Notes under the pieces: model-generated
What the model saw: the letters and a program-made list of their open reading frames with translations, nothing else
The model's database searches: none
What the model was told of the DNA's origin: nothing
Translations under genes and position numbers: made by a program
Assembly: GCA_026119855.1 (NCBI GenBank)
Contig: JAOWBW010000144.1
Coordinates: 1,199,350-1,263,349 of the forward strand
Reading direction: 5' to 3'
Length of the DNA: 64,000 nt
Source: Campanula takesimana
Lineage: Eukaryota; Streptophyta; Magnoliopsida; Asterales; Campanulaceae
Shown here: positions 24,478 to 35,431 of the stretch, piece after piece
How the letters are laid out: every line of letters starts with the position of its first letter
Position numbering within the stretch: the first letter of the stretch is position 1

Positions 24478-26535
24478 ATCAATGATGAGTCGAGTTGATC
24501 TTCCTTTATCCTTTTGGGGTTATGCTCTAGAAACCGCTGCTCTCACACTATATCAAGTTCCAACTAAATTGGTTCAAAAGACTCCATATGATATGTGGAA
24601 AGGAAAGAAACCTAATTTGTCTTTCATGAGGATTTGGGGTTGCGAATCTTTTGTCAAAAGACTTGTCTCTGACAAGCCAGCACACAAATCTGATAAATGT
24701 ATTTTCGTGGGATATCCTAAGGAAACAAGAGAATATTACTTTTACAACTGAGAGGACAACAAGTTGTTTGTTGCCCGTACTGGTGTCTTTCTAGAGAAAC
24801 AGTTTCTCTCCAAAGAAATCAGTGAGAGTAAAATAAATCTTTAAGAAATTCGAGACCCATAAAATGACATTTAACCGATAGTGGAACAAGAACAAGAACC
24901 ACAAGGAATTGTGGAACCTGTTCAAAATACACAAATAACTCATAGATCTGGTAGGTTACGGTCCGAGCCCGAGAGATATGGTTTTCTCATAACGGATAGT
25001 AATGAGGTGGAAATCATTGATAATGATGAACCGAGCACTTACCAAGAGGCGATGTCTTCTCCTGATTCGAAGAAATGGCTTGGATCCATGGAATCCGAAT
25101 TACAATCCATGCAAGATAGTCAAGTTTGGAACTTGATTGATGCGCCCGAAGGTATAAAAACCATAGGATGCAAATGGGTCTTTAATAAGAAGACCTACAT
25201 GGATGGAAAGGTGCATACTTACAAAGCTAGACTTGTAGAGAAAGGTTATAGGCAAGTTCATGGTATTGACTATAATGAAACCTTTTCACCCGTAGCAATG
25301 ATCAAGTCTATAAGAATTTTGCTTGCCATTGCCGCATATCATGACTATAAAATATGGCAAATGGATGTCAAAACCGCTTTCCTAAATGGAAAACTACAAA
25401 AGGATGTGTATATGACACAACCAGAAGGTTTTGAACAAAATTCTAAGGTATGCAAATTGCAAAGATCCATCTATGGATTGAAGCAACCTTCTAGGAGTTG
25501 GAATCTCCATTTTGATGAATTGGTCAAAGAGTTTGTCTTTATCAAGAACGAAGATGAACCTTGTGTATACAAGAAGATTAATGGGAGCATAGTGCTATTC
25601 CTTGTTTTATATGTGGACGACATATTGCTCATTGGAAACGACATTCCTACACTTCAGTCTGTATAAACTTGGTTAGGAAAGTGTTTTGCAATGAAAGATA
25701 TGGGTGAAGCCGCATATATCCTTGGCATTAAGATCTACAGAGGTAGATCTAGGAAGCTAATTGGTTTAAGCCAAAGTACATACATTGACAAGGTCATTAG
25801 AAGATTCCGCATGAAAAATTCTAAGAGAGGAACCTTGCCAGTGTTACATGGAGTTTCTCTAAGCAAGACTCAATATCCTAAGACAAAAGATGAGCGTGAG
25901 AAAATGAATGATGTTTCATATGCTTCAGCAATTGGGTTCATCATGTATGCCATGATTTGTACTAGGCCGGATGTATCTTATGCTTTGAGCATGACGAGTA
26001 GATATCAATCCGACACCGGTGAAAATCACTGGGTGGCTATAAAAGCGATTCTTAAGTACTTGAGAAGGACTAAAGATTCGTTTTTGGTCTATGGAGGAAT
26101 GGAAGATGATCTCGTGGTAAATTCTTATACAGATGCAAGCTTCCAAACCGACAGAGATGATAGTCGATCGCAATCGGGTTTTGTGTTTATGTTAAATGGT
26201 GGAGCTGTAAGTTGGAAGAGTTCCAAGCAGAGTACAACCGCTGATTCTACAACTGAAGCTGAATATATTGCTGCATCGGATGCTGCAAAGGAAGCTGTTT
26301 GGATTAAGAAGTTCATCACTAAACTTGAAGTGGTTCCTAGTATTGCTAATCCAATAGACTTTTATTGTGATAATAATGGTGCTATTGCTCAAGAAAATGA
26401 ACCAAGGGCACATCAAAAATCCAAACACATACTTAGGCGTTTTTATATCATTCGAGAAATCATTGATAGGGGAGACGTAAATATATGCAGAGTACTAACT
26501 GATGACAATGTCGCAGACCCACTAACAAAGGGACT
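24478..26535 (+). pseudogene. Copia-1 integrase C-terminus, reverse transcriptase and RNase H
   Basis: Continues the copia-1 frame from 9408 with no shift. Integrase end: LPLSFWGYALETAAL and KPNLSFMRIWGC. RT from about 25060: KWLGSMESEL, GCKWVFNKK, TFSPVAMIKSIR, QMDVKTAFLNG, SIYGLKQ and YVDDILLIGND near 25609-25641. RNase H/C-terminus: TRPDVSYALS, YTDASFQTD, SQSGFVFMLNG, TTEAEYIAASDA and KSKHILRRF. Stops occur at 24749, three between 24842 and 24880, and 25664. The coding end, polypurine tract and LTR start were deleted at 26535. Confidence 0.92.
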
Positions 26536-27996
26536 TTTAATAAATGTTGTAATTGTTATCATTTATTTCATATTAATAAAGAGATGTTTTGATTATTATT
26601 GTTGTTCATGTTTACTTATAATAATCTCCATCCCTAGTACTTGTTTCGTATTAGTATAAAGGCTAAATGATCATGGGATGATCATGTTAGATTTATGGGT
26701 ACTTGTTAAGTACTGGACATGACCCGCTTTATGAGATCTATATCATGGTCAATGTCATATATATATATCTCATATTAGTTATGTCATTTGAATCCTTAGA
26801 CATGTAGTTATTATAGTCTTCCACTTGATGAACATTATGTTTGACATATTCAAACGCTACCTTTAACCGGGTAGTTATAAAGGGTATGATTGGCATAATC
26901 GGATTCATGTAGGGAAGAATAATAAGCTATAATGGATTTGTCCCTCTTTGGAGAGATGTCAAGCTTGGGCCTCTCGTAGGAATGATGTTGATGAAAATGT
27001 TCGGCCGGACTCAAATGAATTGATTGGATCAATGTAATTTGGATTATCAACATATTCGGAATCGAGAAAGTATTGAACAAAACAAGTTGACTGTTTGACC
27101 ATGACTTGTGTTCAATGACATCGTGGAAAAAAGGATTATGGCATATTCTAAAGGAATGCGAACTTGTATCTAGTTATACTATTTGGGTAGGTATGACGGT
27201 TTGCTAGAACCTAATCATATCTTATGGTTTCATGTTTGAACCCATTGCCAACTTAGTATAATCCTAGAGGGTCACACACAATAGAACGAATCCTTAAAAG
27301 GACTACATTGGAATATTGGGTCGAAGGACCACTAAAGGATTTAAAGAATTAGAAGAAGAAAAGTGGAAACAGGGGAGGTCCGGGCGGACCAGGAGCAAGA
27401 CCCGGGCGGACCTGGCATGGTCCGATCGGACCACTTGCCATACCCGGCCGGACCCGTTGGTTTCGGCAGAAACTTTCCTAATCTGTTTTCTTGCGGGTTT
27501 AGACATAAATTACCTATTTGGAATAGGTCTAACTTGTATATAAACAGCCCTAATTCGTCCCTAATCAGTACATGTGTTTTTGCAAGCCTCCAAAGAGTTT
27601 TTGAGAGTTATTTCTTGTTCTAAGAAATCCCTAGATTGAAGAACAAGAACAAACACAATTATATTCCATATAGTCAAAAATACAATTGAGAAAACGTGTT
27701 TCTCGATTTGGTCTAGCAACTAAGATCAAGTGCTCTTGATATTCGTTCGAGGTGTGGATACCGCTAGAGGGTGAAACTCACCATCTTCAAAGTTCGTGTT
27801 CAAGCTTTGTGTTCGTGATCAAGTTTCTAGATCTCCACCAAGATCAAAGGTTGAAATTCAAAGGCATCAAGGGTTAGTATTCTAGTATTCATATTGTATG
27901 TATTTGATATAATCATATGAACGGATCTATGGCTTTCGGTTTCTATTAAATTTTAAATGCTATTTTCCGCTGCGCATGTTACTCCGAAACCCAACA
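26536..27996 (+). repeat. Copia-1 3' LTR, missing its first ~45 bp
   Basis: Joined directly to the RNase H coding end at GGGACTT/TTAATAAA; the equivalent copia-2 junction (37236-37360) shows what was lost. Ends CCGAAACCCAACA at 27996. The GC-rich motif array at 27376-27456 has one more unit than the 5' LTR. TATA box at 27537. Confidence 0.9.
27537..27544 (+). promoter_or_regulatory. TATA box, copia-1 3' LTR
   Basis: TATATAAACAGCCC, identical in context to the 5' LTR box at 1301. Confidence 0.65.
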
Positions 27997-28001
27997 TTTT
28001 T

Positions 28002-29042
28002 CCTATAAGAGCAATAACGTTTTAAACCCACAACCTTCTTCACAACCACCGGGATTTGCGCAAAAAAAAATCAACAATAATAATGTTTTCCCTCCCCCTA
28101 AGTCTAAGTTGGATCTTTTAATGGACTTTGTACTCGATCGTAAAAATGCTCAAGATAAGATCAACAATGAGGTTATGGGAAATTTTAAGGCGTTGAATAG
28201 TAGGTTTGATAATCTAGCCGCCAATAATAAGATGCCAGAGAACCAACTAGCTCAACAAGCCGGGACATCGCATAGACCACAAGGGAGTCTTCCCGGTCAA
28301 TCACAAAGGCCTACTGAGCATGCTAATGCAATAATCTCGGTGAGCAAAGAAGTGGAGAACCATAGTCCAACCCCATCGATGGTCGAGACCAATGAAGAGG
28401 TTAAAAACGGGATTGAATGCCCTAGTTTTGGTAGATATTTTGTCCCCCGATACCCTATCCTCAAAGGTTAATCAAGAAAGGGGTCAATGATCAGCATGCC
28501 GAGTTTTTAAAAATTTTGAAATCTTTAAATGTTAAAGTTCCTTATTCTGACGATGTAAAGCAAATGCCTTCTTATGCAAAACTTTTAAAAGAAATGCTTT
28601 CAAATAAGAAGTCTTTAGAAGAATTTGAGAATTTCACCTTAGCGGAAGAAGTAAGTGCAATTTTTCAAAAGAAACTTCCCCCAAAAAGTAAAGACCCTGG
28701 CTCTTTTTCAATACCTTGTAGCATTGGTAGGTGTAACATGGAGTACACAATGCTTGATCTAGGGATAATGTTAGCATAATGCCATTTTCGATAAGTGAGA
28801 GACTAGGTGTAGGGGAACTCAAACCCACCACCATTTCTCTCCAATTAGCGGACCGCTCCATACAATACCCAATTGGTATTATGGAGAACATGCCTTGTCG
28901 AATAGGGAACCTAATCATCCCTGTCGATTTTGTTATCCTCGAGATTGAAGAGGATCAAAAAATTCCAGTCATTCTAGGAAGGCCTTTCCTTGCCACCGCA
29001 GGAGCAATAATCGATGTTTAAAAGGGTACGCTTACTTTAAAT
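28002..29042 (+). pseudogene. Athila-like gag C-terminus and protease
   Basis: Gag resumes after copia-1: a PPGF block, then KLDLLMDFVLDRKNAQDK and a coiled-coil-like stretch (28109-28300). After a stop and shift near 28470 the protease region begins (28516). It reads SIPCSIGR, then TMLDLGIMLA where an active-site D-x-G motif is expected, and a stop at 28777. MPFSISERLGVGELKPTT, QLADRS and ILGRPFLATAGAIIDV follow, ending at 29019. Homology is to Athila-type protease. The altered active site and stops make it non-functional. Confidence 0.75.
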
Positions 29043-29516
29043 GTGGGAAATGAAAAAATTGAATTTAGTAAGCAAAACTCAACTCTTGAAAACTCTTGTC
29101 AAAAAGATAAAATCTTTGAAAATCATCGTAAGGAAGTAAATGTAATACAATCTATGGATTCGCAAAAGGATCATATAGACGAACTTAATATTTATGAAAA
29201 ACATATCAAAGAAATGAAGGAATCAAAGGCCAATGATAAAAGGATAGATAGGAAAAGGTTGCTACACGACGATGATGAAAGAGATGACATAATTGAAAAG
29301 TCGAAGGAAGTAGCACCAAAGAAAACAACGGGATGGCGAGCATGCAAGGACTATCGAGAGTTAATACCGTCAAAAATAAAAAGTGGATGGCGCATGTGCA
29401 TCGATCATAAGACCTCAATCACTCCAACGACCATGCAGTGGCAAGTTGTTAAAGATAATAGACCATCACAATATCATGCAATGCCCATTCCAATTAAAAT
29501 AAAGGGGTCGAGCTAA
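29043..29516 (+). pseudogene. Athila-like linker and pol remnant
   Basis: An open frame of 157 codons, rich in Lys, Asp and Glu, follows the protease. Near its end two short scraps resemble the start of an RT (TGWRACKDYREL and SGWRMCIDHKTS), apparently duplicated versions of a GWR.C.D.R motif. The frame then runs into a C-terminal-like AMPIPIKIKGSS and stops. The RT core, RNase H and integrase are absent, which indicates a large internal deletion. Confidence 0.6.
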
Positions 29517-30196
29517 TGACCTTAAACAATCATCATTGGGATGGTAACCGATGGATTATTTCTTTTCGTTTTAATTATATATTTATTGTACTTTTATTAT
29601 TATTATTATTGTTGTTTTTTCTAATATTTGTTTTGTAGGGTTATTAATAATTAAAAAAAATGGTGGTCAGAACAGTGTTGGACCGGCCGAGCATGCAATC
29701 CAGAGCGCCCGAGTGACTCAGTCGAGTAGCCCAATAAGAACGGCCGAGTGTGCAATTGTCGAATGCAAAAATTCGAGACACATCCGCTCTAATTTCAACG
29801 CTTGGCCGATCCCTTCCAGAAACGACGCATCTAATGGGAACAGTCTGGTTTGATGACTCGCTTCTCATTCCTTCTTCATCTTCACTCTCTCTCTCTCTTA
29901 AATTCTCACCAAAGCCGACAAACCACCACCAAAATCCGGTAACCCCCCTCCTAATTTCTGACCAAATCACCTTTCCCTAACCTCCATTCAACTTCCAAAC
30001 ACCACACCCTCCATCAAAACCCACCAAAATCACCTCTGAATCCCCCAAAACCGAAAATCACAAACCCTAACCCTCACCTCAATTTTACCCAAAATTCTCC
30101 CTCAATCTCACAAATTAAACCTTCCCACACCCTTGTCCCACCATCTAAACATCAACCTTACCCACAAATGACCCAAACTTCACCCAATTGTCGCAA
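29517..30196 (+). other. Athila-like post-pol region, non-coding
   Basis: Starts with GAGCTAATGACCTTAAAC just after the pol remnant, then AT-rich DNA. A segment at 29681-29760 carries two CGGCCGAG motifs with TGCAAT tails. A C-rich, Pro/Thr-biased stretch follows (29890-30180) with a CT run. No convincing gene is visible; this is where Athila elements often carry an extra ORF. Confidence 0.55.
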
Positions 30197-30340
30197 AATT
30201 TTACTCAATTTCAAGCGGAAGTTCGAGGTCGTTTGGATGGAATGGAAGGGACATTGGCCAATGTGGAAGGGAAAGTGACTTCTATTTACAATTATGGAGT
30301 CAAGAATTGGGACGGCTTTCCACCACCACCATCATCTTAG
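30197..30340 (+). pseudogene. Remnant of the Athila downstream (env-like position) ORF
   Basis: A 48-codon open stretch ending TAG at 30338-30340 reads a heptad-like segment (AEVRGRLDGMEGTLANVEGK) and a GFPPPPSS tail. This position, a coiled coil before a proline tail and then a TGTGGGGGG tract, recalls the C-terminus of the extra ORF in Athila-type elements. No membrane segment or start codon is visible, so an envelope role cannot be claimed. Confidence 0.45.
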
Positions 30341-31446
30341 TAAGTTTCATCCGCCACCCCCATTTATTATTGTCCAATTCTCTCTTAAAACATTAGGGAC
30401 AATGTTTGTTTTAAGTGTGGGGGGTAGAATCTCCATTTCTTTCTTTTTCCACTTCCTTTAATATATATATATATATATGTCTTTAACCAATGCTCCCATT
30501 CATGATGAGTCTATTATCAATAATTATCATTTACCTAAGTAAAAAAATTTCTTTCTAACTTTTACTTCTTGAAAAATTTGACAAAAACAACTTAGGATTA
30601 TATTGGATGGTAAATAGGAAATTTCAAAATTAATATAGACTTATAAAGTTTATTGAGTAAAAGCATTACTTTATTAATGGATTTGTGGTCATTTAAGTTT
30701 GGTTACAATATACTTGTGAAACTCTTAAAACATACTTGCGTATGCATATCAAAACTTTTATTTCTACTATTTTCAAATATTTACATTCTTGCTATGCACT
30801 CCCCGAATCACAAAACCTTCACTTAAATCCGCCTTTCCATTTCCACTTTCAAGGCTAAATAAATAAATATAACCTTCTTGTAAATTGTCCACTCAAATAT
30901 CAAAATGAACAAATCATTATAGAGTGTGACAATTTAAAACAAGAAACTCAATTGCCACGTTTAACTAATATAATCTCTAGCCTTTTTCCACTACCATCCT
31001 CCGCCTTTCATTTTTTGTGATTCATGGTGCATAACAACTTATGAACATCTTTTCTAAAGAATAAAAGTCATAGTTTAAGAAATGTATTTCCAAGCATGAA
31101 AAATTTCTTCACAAAGCACTCTAAAAGAGTGAATTTATTTTTCAATCCATACTTGTGACCCACAAAATTTATTTGGTTATCTCAATATGCTTTTACTTGA
31201 TGGAATTTATTTATGTTATATTTACATACACACTTTTCTATCTACTCTCCAATATCATCCTATATTCTTTTTCGTAAATTTCTTGGGACGGAAAATTTAG
31301 AAAGAAAGCATTTTATGAAGGCAATACATTACATAACGCTATCCTGAGGGACATTGATGTGTTTTCCCGCTTTATTTTTCATTTGTGTCATTTACACACT
31401 CCTCTCTTTTTCAAATGTTTATCTTGCTCGAGGACAAGAAATATTT
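30341..31446 (+). other. Athila-like 3' untranslated region
   Basis: AT-rich and non-coding. A polypurine-like TTAAGTGTGGGGGG at about 30410-30424 follows GGGACAATGTTTG. It resembles the tract before the LTR about 1 kb later (CTCGAGGACAAG...TTAAGTGTAGGGG). A TA run is at about 30463-30478. No ORF of note. Confidence 0.6.
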
Positions 31447-31575
31447 AAGTGTAGGGGAGTTGATAAATAAAAATTTTATAGTCATTTATAGTATTTAATC
31501 TAGTCATTTTATCTTAATCTTAGATATTTTTAGTCCTATTTTAGTTTGATTTATTTTATTATACATGATATAATG
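31447..31575 (+). repeat. Athila-like polypurine tract and start of 3' LTR
   Basis: AAGTGTAGGGGAG at 31447-31459 is the polypurine tract. The LTR then starts TGATAAATAAAAA at about 31461, typical of Athila LTR starts. It is cut at 31575 by Tat-L; TAATG (31571-31575) is the candidate target duplication. The remainder of this LTR should lie beyond the window. Confidence 0.65.
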
Positions 31576-32552
31576 TGTAGATACCCCGGGAAAACCACAA
31601 CTTGGCTAGAGCGGTGGAAGGATCCTAGGATGTCTAACTTGTTTTAATTTTGTAGAGTCACCACCTATGTTTTAGAGGAGCATAAAAAAACATAATGTAT
31701 AGCCTATGTTTGATTACGAAAACAGAGATTCTTGTTATGAGGTCCGGGGGTTAGGTTACGAGATGGGAAGTACTTAAACACCCATCTCGCCCAACTAATG
31801 TTGGTCTTGCGTGTTCAAAGTCTACAAATGTAAAATAATGTTCTTCCTATTCTTGACTATAAATAAAGGGGGTTTAAAAAGGGGTTTTTGGAATGTAGGG
31901 AGATAACTCCTTGACTAACTTCAATGAAATAAAGTAGTCTTTGGTGTCATGTCCCAAAATGGTTTTGGGGGTGATTGCACGTTTGATGAAAATAAGAGAA
32001 GAAGAGAAGAGATGAAGTAGAGAGAGGGGAGGAAGATAGAGTTTACCTAAACTTCAAATGACTTCAACACTTCTTGGAGAATTTCCTTAAAAATGCCTTG
32101 AAAATGGTTTGTGTATAGTTTTCATAGTCACAAAAAGTCCTCCTTTTCAATGGTGAATAAGAGGGGTTTATATAGTTGTAAAAGAGATGCTTTTGGTGCC
32201 AAAACAGAGTCACAAAAAAATCTTTCCCAAGAAAAATCATGTAAAAATGAGCAAGGGAGAGATTCTTGGACAGAAATCTGTAACTGTCGCCCAGAGGCAC
32301 GCGCTTCCTACCTCGGGGGCGGAAGGCGCGTGCGTCTGGCTCCTATAGTCGGAGGCGCGTGACTCAGAGATGACTTTTTTAACAGAAGGGACTAGAAAAT
32401 CAGCCCTGTTATTCAGTTTAGTCCCTGGACTTAACGAAGTCAGTCAAGAACTTAACAGAAGTAACAGAAACTAACAAAAAACACTTAAAATAGGGGGAAA
32501 CACAAGATCAACCGCGCAATCCGGGTGAGTGGTCCAAGGCGGGGTGTCTACA
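31576..32552 (-). repeat. Tat-L 3' LTR (977 bp)
   Basis: Plus-strand TGTAGATACCCCGGG ... GGCGGGGTGTCTACA is the reverse complement of the Tat-R LTR (TGTAGACACCCC ... CCGGGGTATCTACA). The TATA box reads in reverse at 32167-32174. The GCGCG-rich cluster at 32284-32362 lies just upstream of it in element orientation. Confidence 0.92.
32167..32174 (-). promoter_or_regulatory. TATA box, Tat-L 3' LTR
   Basis: Plus-strand TTTATATA is TATATAAA in element orientation, in the same context as 41620 and 63592. Confidence 0.65.
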
Positions 32553-32732
32553 GAGGCCCTCAGCGACGTGGATTCTGAAGCAACACGCGTCAGCGAAAGA
32601 ATGTACGCCCGCTGAGGACATCACCAAGAAAAAAAACAAAGACTCGATGAAAGCAAGAATTTGAAAACGTGAGAGATAGGGGTGTGCTCCCTGTGTGAGC
32701 GGATTTTTTTGATAGAGGAGGTGGCATGATCC

Positions 32733-33368
32733 GTTGGTAAATCTGTCGGCTGAACCCGTTAGTGAATCCGCTTGTTGAATCTGTTTTCCGAATCCGTTAG
32801 TGAATCCTTTGAATGAGTCCGTTAGTGAACCCTGTTGACTAATCCGTTAGTGAATCCGCTTGATGAATCCGTTGGTGAATCCATTGAATGAGTCCGTTAG
32901 TGAACTCTTGTTGACGAATCCGTTAGTGAATCCGTTTTGATGAATCAGTTAGTGAATCCACTTGATGAGTATGTTATTGAACCTTTTTTGACGAATCCGT
33001 TAGTGAATCCGTTTGATGAATCTGTTAGTGAATCCCTTGAATGAGTCCGTTAGTGAACCCTTGTTGACGAATCCCTTAGTGAACCCGTTTTGATGAATCC
33101 GTTAATTAATCCATTTGATAAGTCCGTTAGTGAACCCTTGTTGACGAATCCGTTAATGAACCCGTTTGATGAATCTGTTAGTGAATTCCTTGAATGAGTC
33201 TGTTGGTGAACCCTTGTTGACGAATCCGTTAGTGAATTCGTTTGATGAATCCGTTAGTGAACCCTCATTGACGAATCCGTTAGTGAATCCGTTTGATGAA
33301 TCCGTTAGTGAATCCCTCGAATGAGTCTGTTGGTGAAACCTTGTTAACGAATCCGTTAGTGAATCCGA
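32733..33368 (-). repeat. Tandem repeats of ~25 bp in the Tat-L 3' region
   Basis: About 25 diverged units of 25-26 bp, with alternating GAATCCGTTAGTGAA and GAGTCCGTTAGTGAA versions. They lie between the 3' LTR and the antisense gene, as the 49-bp array does in Tat-R. Translations of this stretch (for instance a Ser/Thr/Asn-rich minus-strand frame) are a product of the repeats. Confidence 0.88.
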
Positions 33369-34015
33369 TTGAATGGTTTGAGAAGTGGTGATTTCAGTGG
33401 ATCCTCGTGGATCGAATTGCTGTTTGTAGCTGTGTCTGTTCGGAGCTACACTTGCTGTTGACTTTATGACTTTTGTGGGGTGCGGGCACAGTTGACTGCG
33501 GACCAAAATAATGTTTTCCTTTTAGAGAGGAAAATGTCGAGATTGACCTCGACTTTTGGTCAAAGATACACCCTACTTTAAGGTTTAATGGGATTTTCTA
33601 TCTTATTTCAATTTATACATGCCTTAGGGTCGGACCAAATTGATGTGTGCCAAACTATGTCACCAAGGGTGGAGATTTTGTGGCTTTGATGAAGAATGTT
33701 GAGCTTGTTGATTCTTGGGAGAACCCGTACTTTGTTCCTGCATAATTTCTTCTTTTGACAAGGGCCGGTTGAGGCATTTCTGAGACGGGAGGCGGGCGCC
33801 CCGGCTAGTGGATCTGGGACGCGCGCGCTCCCCAAGTGGGTGGCCGGAGGCGCGTACTTCTGGGGAGCTAATTTCGGGGCTTGACATTTGCTGGCCAAAA
33901 GATCCCCAACAGCTATAATATCAGTCTTTTTTCGAACATATTCCCCCAACAGCTATTTTCTTCCATTCTTGAACATCTTTTCTTTGCTCAATTTTGCTTG
34001 TAATCCACACTTTTC
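33369..34015 (+). other. Upstream region of the Tat-L antisense gene
   Basis: 33400-33500 matches the Tat-R region 62370-62480 in reverse. A GC-rich cluster (GGGCGCCCC, GACGCGCGCGCTCC, GAGGCGCGT) is at 33785-33868. A TATA-like TATAATA at 33914-33920 lies about 100 bp before the ATG at 34016. This looks like a promoter for the plus-strand gene. Confidence 0.55.
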
Positions 34016-35035
34016 ATGGCTTCCAATTCTTTCACTCTTGGTACCAAGGTTGTTGGTGAGTATGAGAAGGACTTGTCCACTTTCGTTTATTCTTCCAAGA
34101 CCCATCCTAAGAAAGCTTTTGTCAAAGATTTCGGGTTCAGAATTCTCTTTACCCTTCGGACGTTGAAACCAGATTGGGATTTATTGAAGGCCGCTGCAGC
34201 CTTCTGGGATTGTGACAGTCGCACCTTTAATTTTTCGGCAAATGAAATGGTGCCGACTGTTGATGACTTTGGTGCGATGATTTGTATGCCATTGACGGGT
34301 CAAATTTCCGTCCCCAAATACCATAGAGGTGTGATCGATTCCTGGTCCGATGGGTTGAACCTCCCTGTCGGAGATGTGAGGAAGATGTTGCACGGCACCG
34401 CGGTTGACATAACTGAGTTGCCGATGTTCTTCAGTTTGCATTCGGAAGATATGGCGGTTCAGTCCTTTAAGAGGAACACCATGGCAGTTTTCCTTTTCAG
34501 CGAGGTTTTGTTCGTGACACCCCTCGGGACTATGGATGCGCAATTAGCTGAGATTATCTTGCAGGCAAAGGAGCAACAGTTTAGCCTAATCCCTCTCATA
34601 GTGGGGAAACCTTGCACGGCTTGGATGAGTTGCATCGAACAGGTGAAATGAGACGGGGAAGCCCCTTACTTTTGACCGTATGTCTTCGAGAGCATTTTAA
34701 GATTTATTCTCTGGAGGGTGATCTTTCTCCTTTTGTTGTTCATAGGAGGAAACTGCTGATTCGGGATTTATCTGAAGATGGTTGGAAGATATTCTTTGCG
34801 TCTCGGTCATCGGCTGACATTGAGTGGTGTCCTCCTTCTTGGGTTCTTCTTTACTTTGTGGAATGGACCTCGGGTTTTGAGCATGTGATCCTACCCGGCC
34901 TGAGAGATTCTTCGTTCTACCAATCGGAGCGGGTTTTGAGGCAGTTCGGCCGCCAACAGATTATTCCTTTCCCGAGGAGTGGGGCTCTTCGTCCAGTTTC
35001 ATACATGGGTCCGGATTACTCAGGGGAGCTTCAGT
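34016..35035 (+). pseudogene. Tat-L antisense gene, 5' part (plant-mobile-domain-like protein)
   Basis: Reads on the strand opposite to Tat-L pol. It starts MASNSFTLGTKVVGEYEKDL. A block AFWDCDSRTFNFSANEM-VPTVDDFGAMI resembles the plant mobile domain and related DUF families (pattern W-x5-TF-F-x3-E-x-PT-x-DF). A shift near 34605 moves the frame, after which ETLHGLDELHR and ERVLRQFGRQQIIPFP follow, the latter like the C-terminal RQFG.QQ.IP block of these proteins. Copia-2 interrupts at 35035; the gene resumes at 38779. Total length without copia-2 is about 465 codons. The function is unknown; such extra antisense ORFs are reported for Tat-lineage elements. Confidence 0.7.
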
Positions 35036-35431
35036 TGTTGGTAGTGGTGCCCTAGGCACGTTTAATAAACGTTGTAATTGTTATCATTTATTCATATCAA
35101 TAAAGAGATGTTTTGATTATTATTATTGTTCATGTTTACTTATAATAATCTCCGTCCCTAGCACTTGTTAAACACTAGTATAAAGGCTAAATGATCATGG
35201 GATGATCATGTTAGATTTATGGGTACTTGTTTGGAACAAGGTACTGGACATGACCCGCTGTATGAGATTTATGTCATGGTCTATGTCGTACATATATCTC
35301 ATATTAGTTATGTCATTTGAATCCTTAGACATGAAGTTATTATAGTCTTCCACTTGATGAACATTATGTTTGATATATTCACGCGCTACCTTTAACCGGG
35401 TAGTTATAAAGTGTATGATTGGCATAATCGG
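35036..35431 (+). repeat. Copia-2 5' LTR, truncated
   Basis: TGTTGGTAGTGGTGCCCTAGG... matching the start of the 3' LTR at 37323. It breaks at ATAATCGG/TTCTAAAGG, where LTR and pol share a GG(A)TTC microhomology. The promoter part (TATA, GC-rich motifs) is gone from this copy. Confidence 0.9.

Larger units (their letters stand above)
289..27996 (+). mobile_element. Copia-1: Ty1/copia element with two nested insertions
   Basis: The LTR starts TGTTGG and the element ends CCAACA. It is flanked by TTTTT at 284-288 and 27997-28001. Order: 5' LTR, tRNA-Met type primer site, long leader, gag, protease, integrase, RT, RNase H, 3' LTR. This pol order (integrase before RT) defines Ty1/copia. Insertions at 3075-6970 and 9409-24472 must be removed to read it. 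The two LTRs differ by roughly 2% by eye, apart from a 386-bp insert in the 5' copy. The RT resembles the Angela/TAR/Tork part of the copia tree; no clade is assigned. Confidence 0.9.
1..31575 (+). mobile_element. Athila-like Ty3/gypsy element, outermost host element, interrupted
   Basis: Gag and protease segments at 1-288 and 28002-29042 are colinear once copia-1 (289-27996) is removed. They resemble Athila-type gag-protease: a CX2CX4HX4C knuckle followed by a YSNTYNP-like block, then a protease with the conserved run ISLQLADRS. The 5' end lies before the window. The 3' LTR starts near 31461 and is cut at 31575 by Tat-L. Most of pol is missing, so this is a deletion derivative. The Athila assignment rests on remembered family motifs and not on a tree. 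Confidence 0.75.

Noticed and set aside
26192..26428. Minus-strand frames over the copia RNase H, repeated in copia-2
   Set aside because: They are shadows of the conserved coding strand; similarity between copies follows from RNase H conservation.
29644..29970. A 108-codon minus-strand frame in the Athila 3' region
   Set aside because: Low-complexity composition caused by a CT-rich stretch; no motif and no conserved partner.
28002..30340. A retroviral envelope gene in the Athila
   Set aside because: Only a 48-codon coiled-coil remnant remains, with no signal peptide, membrane segment or cleavage site.
33153..33506. A 117-codon minus-strand frame rich in Ser, Thr, Asn and Phe
   Set aside because: It is a translation of the ~25-bp tandem repeats and has no family resemblance.
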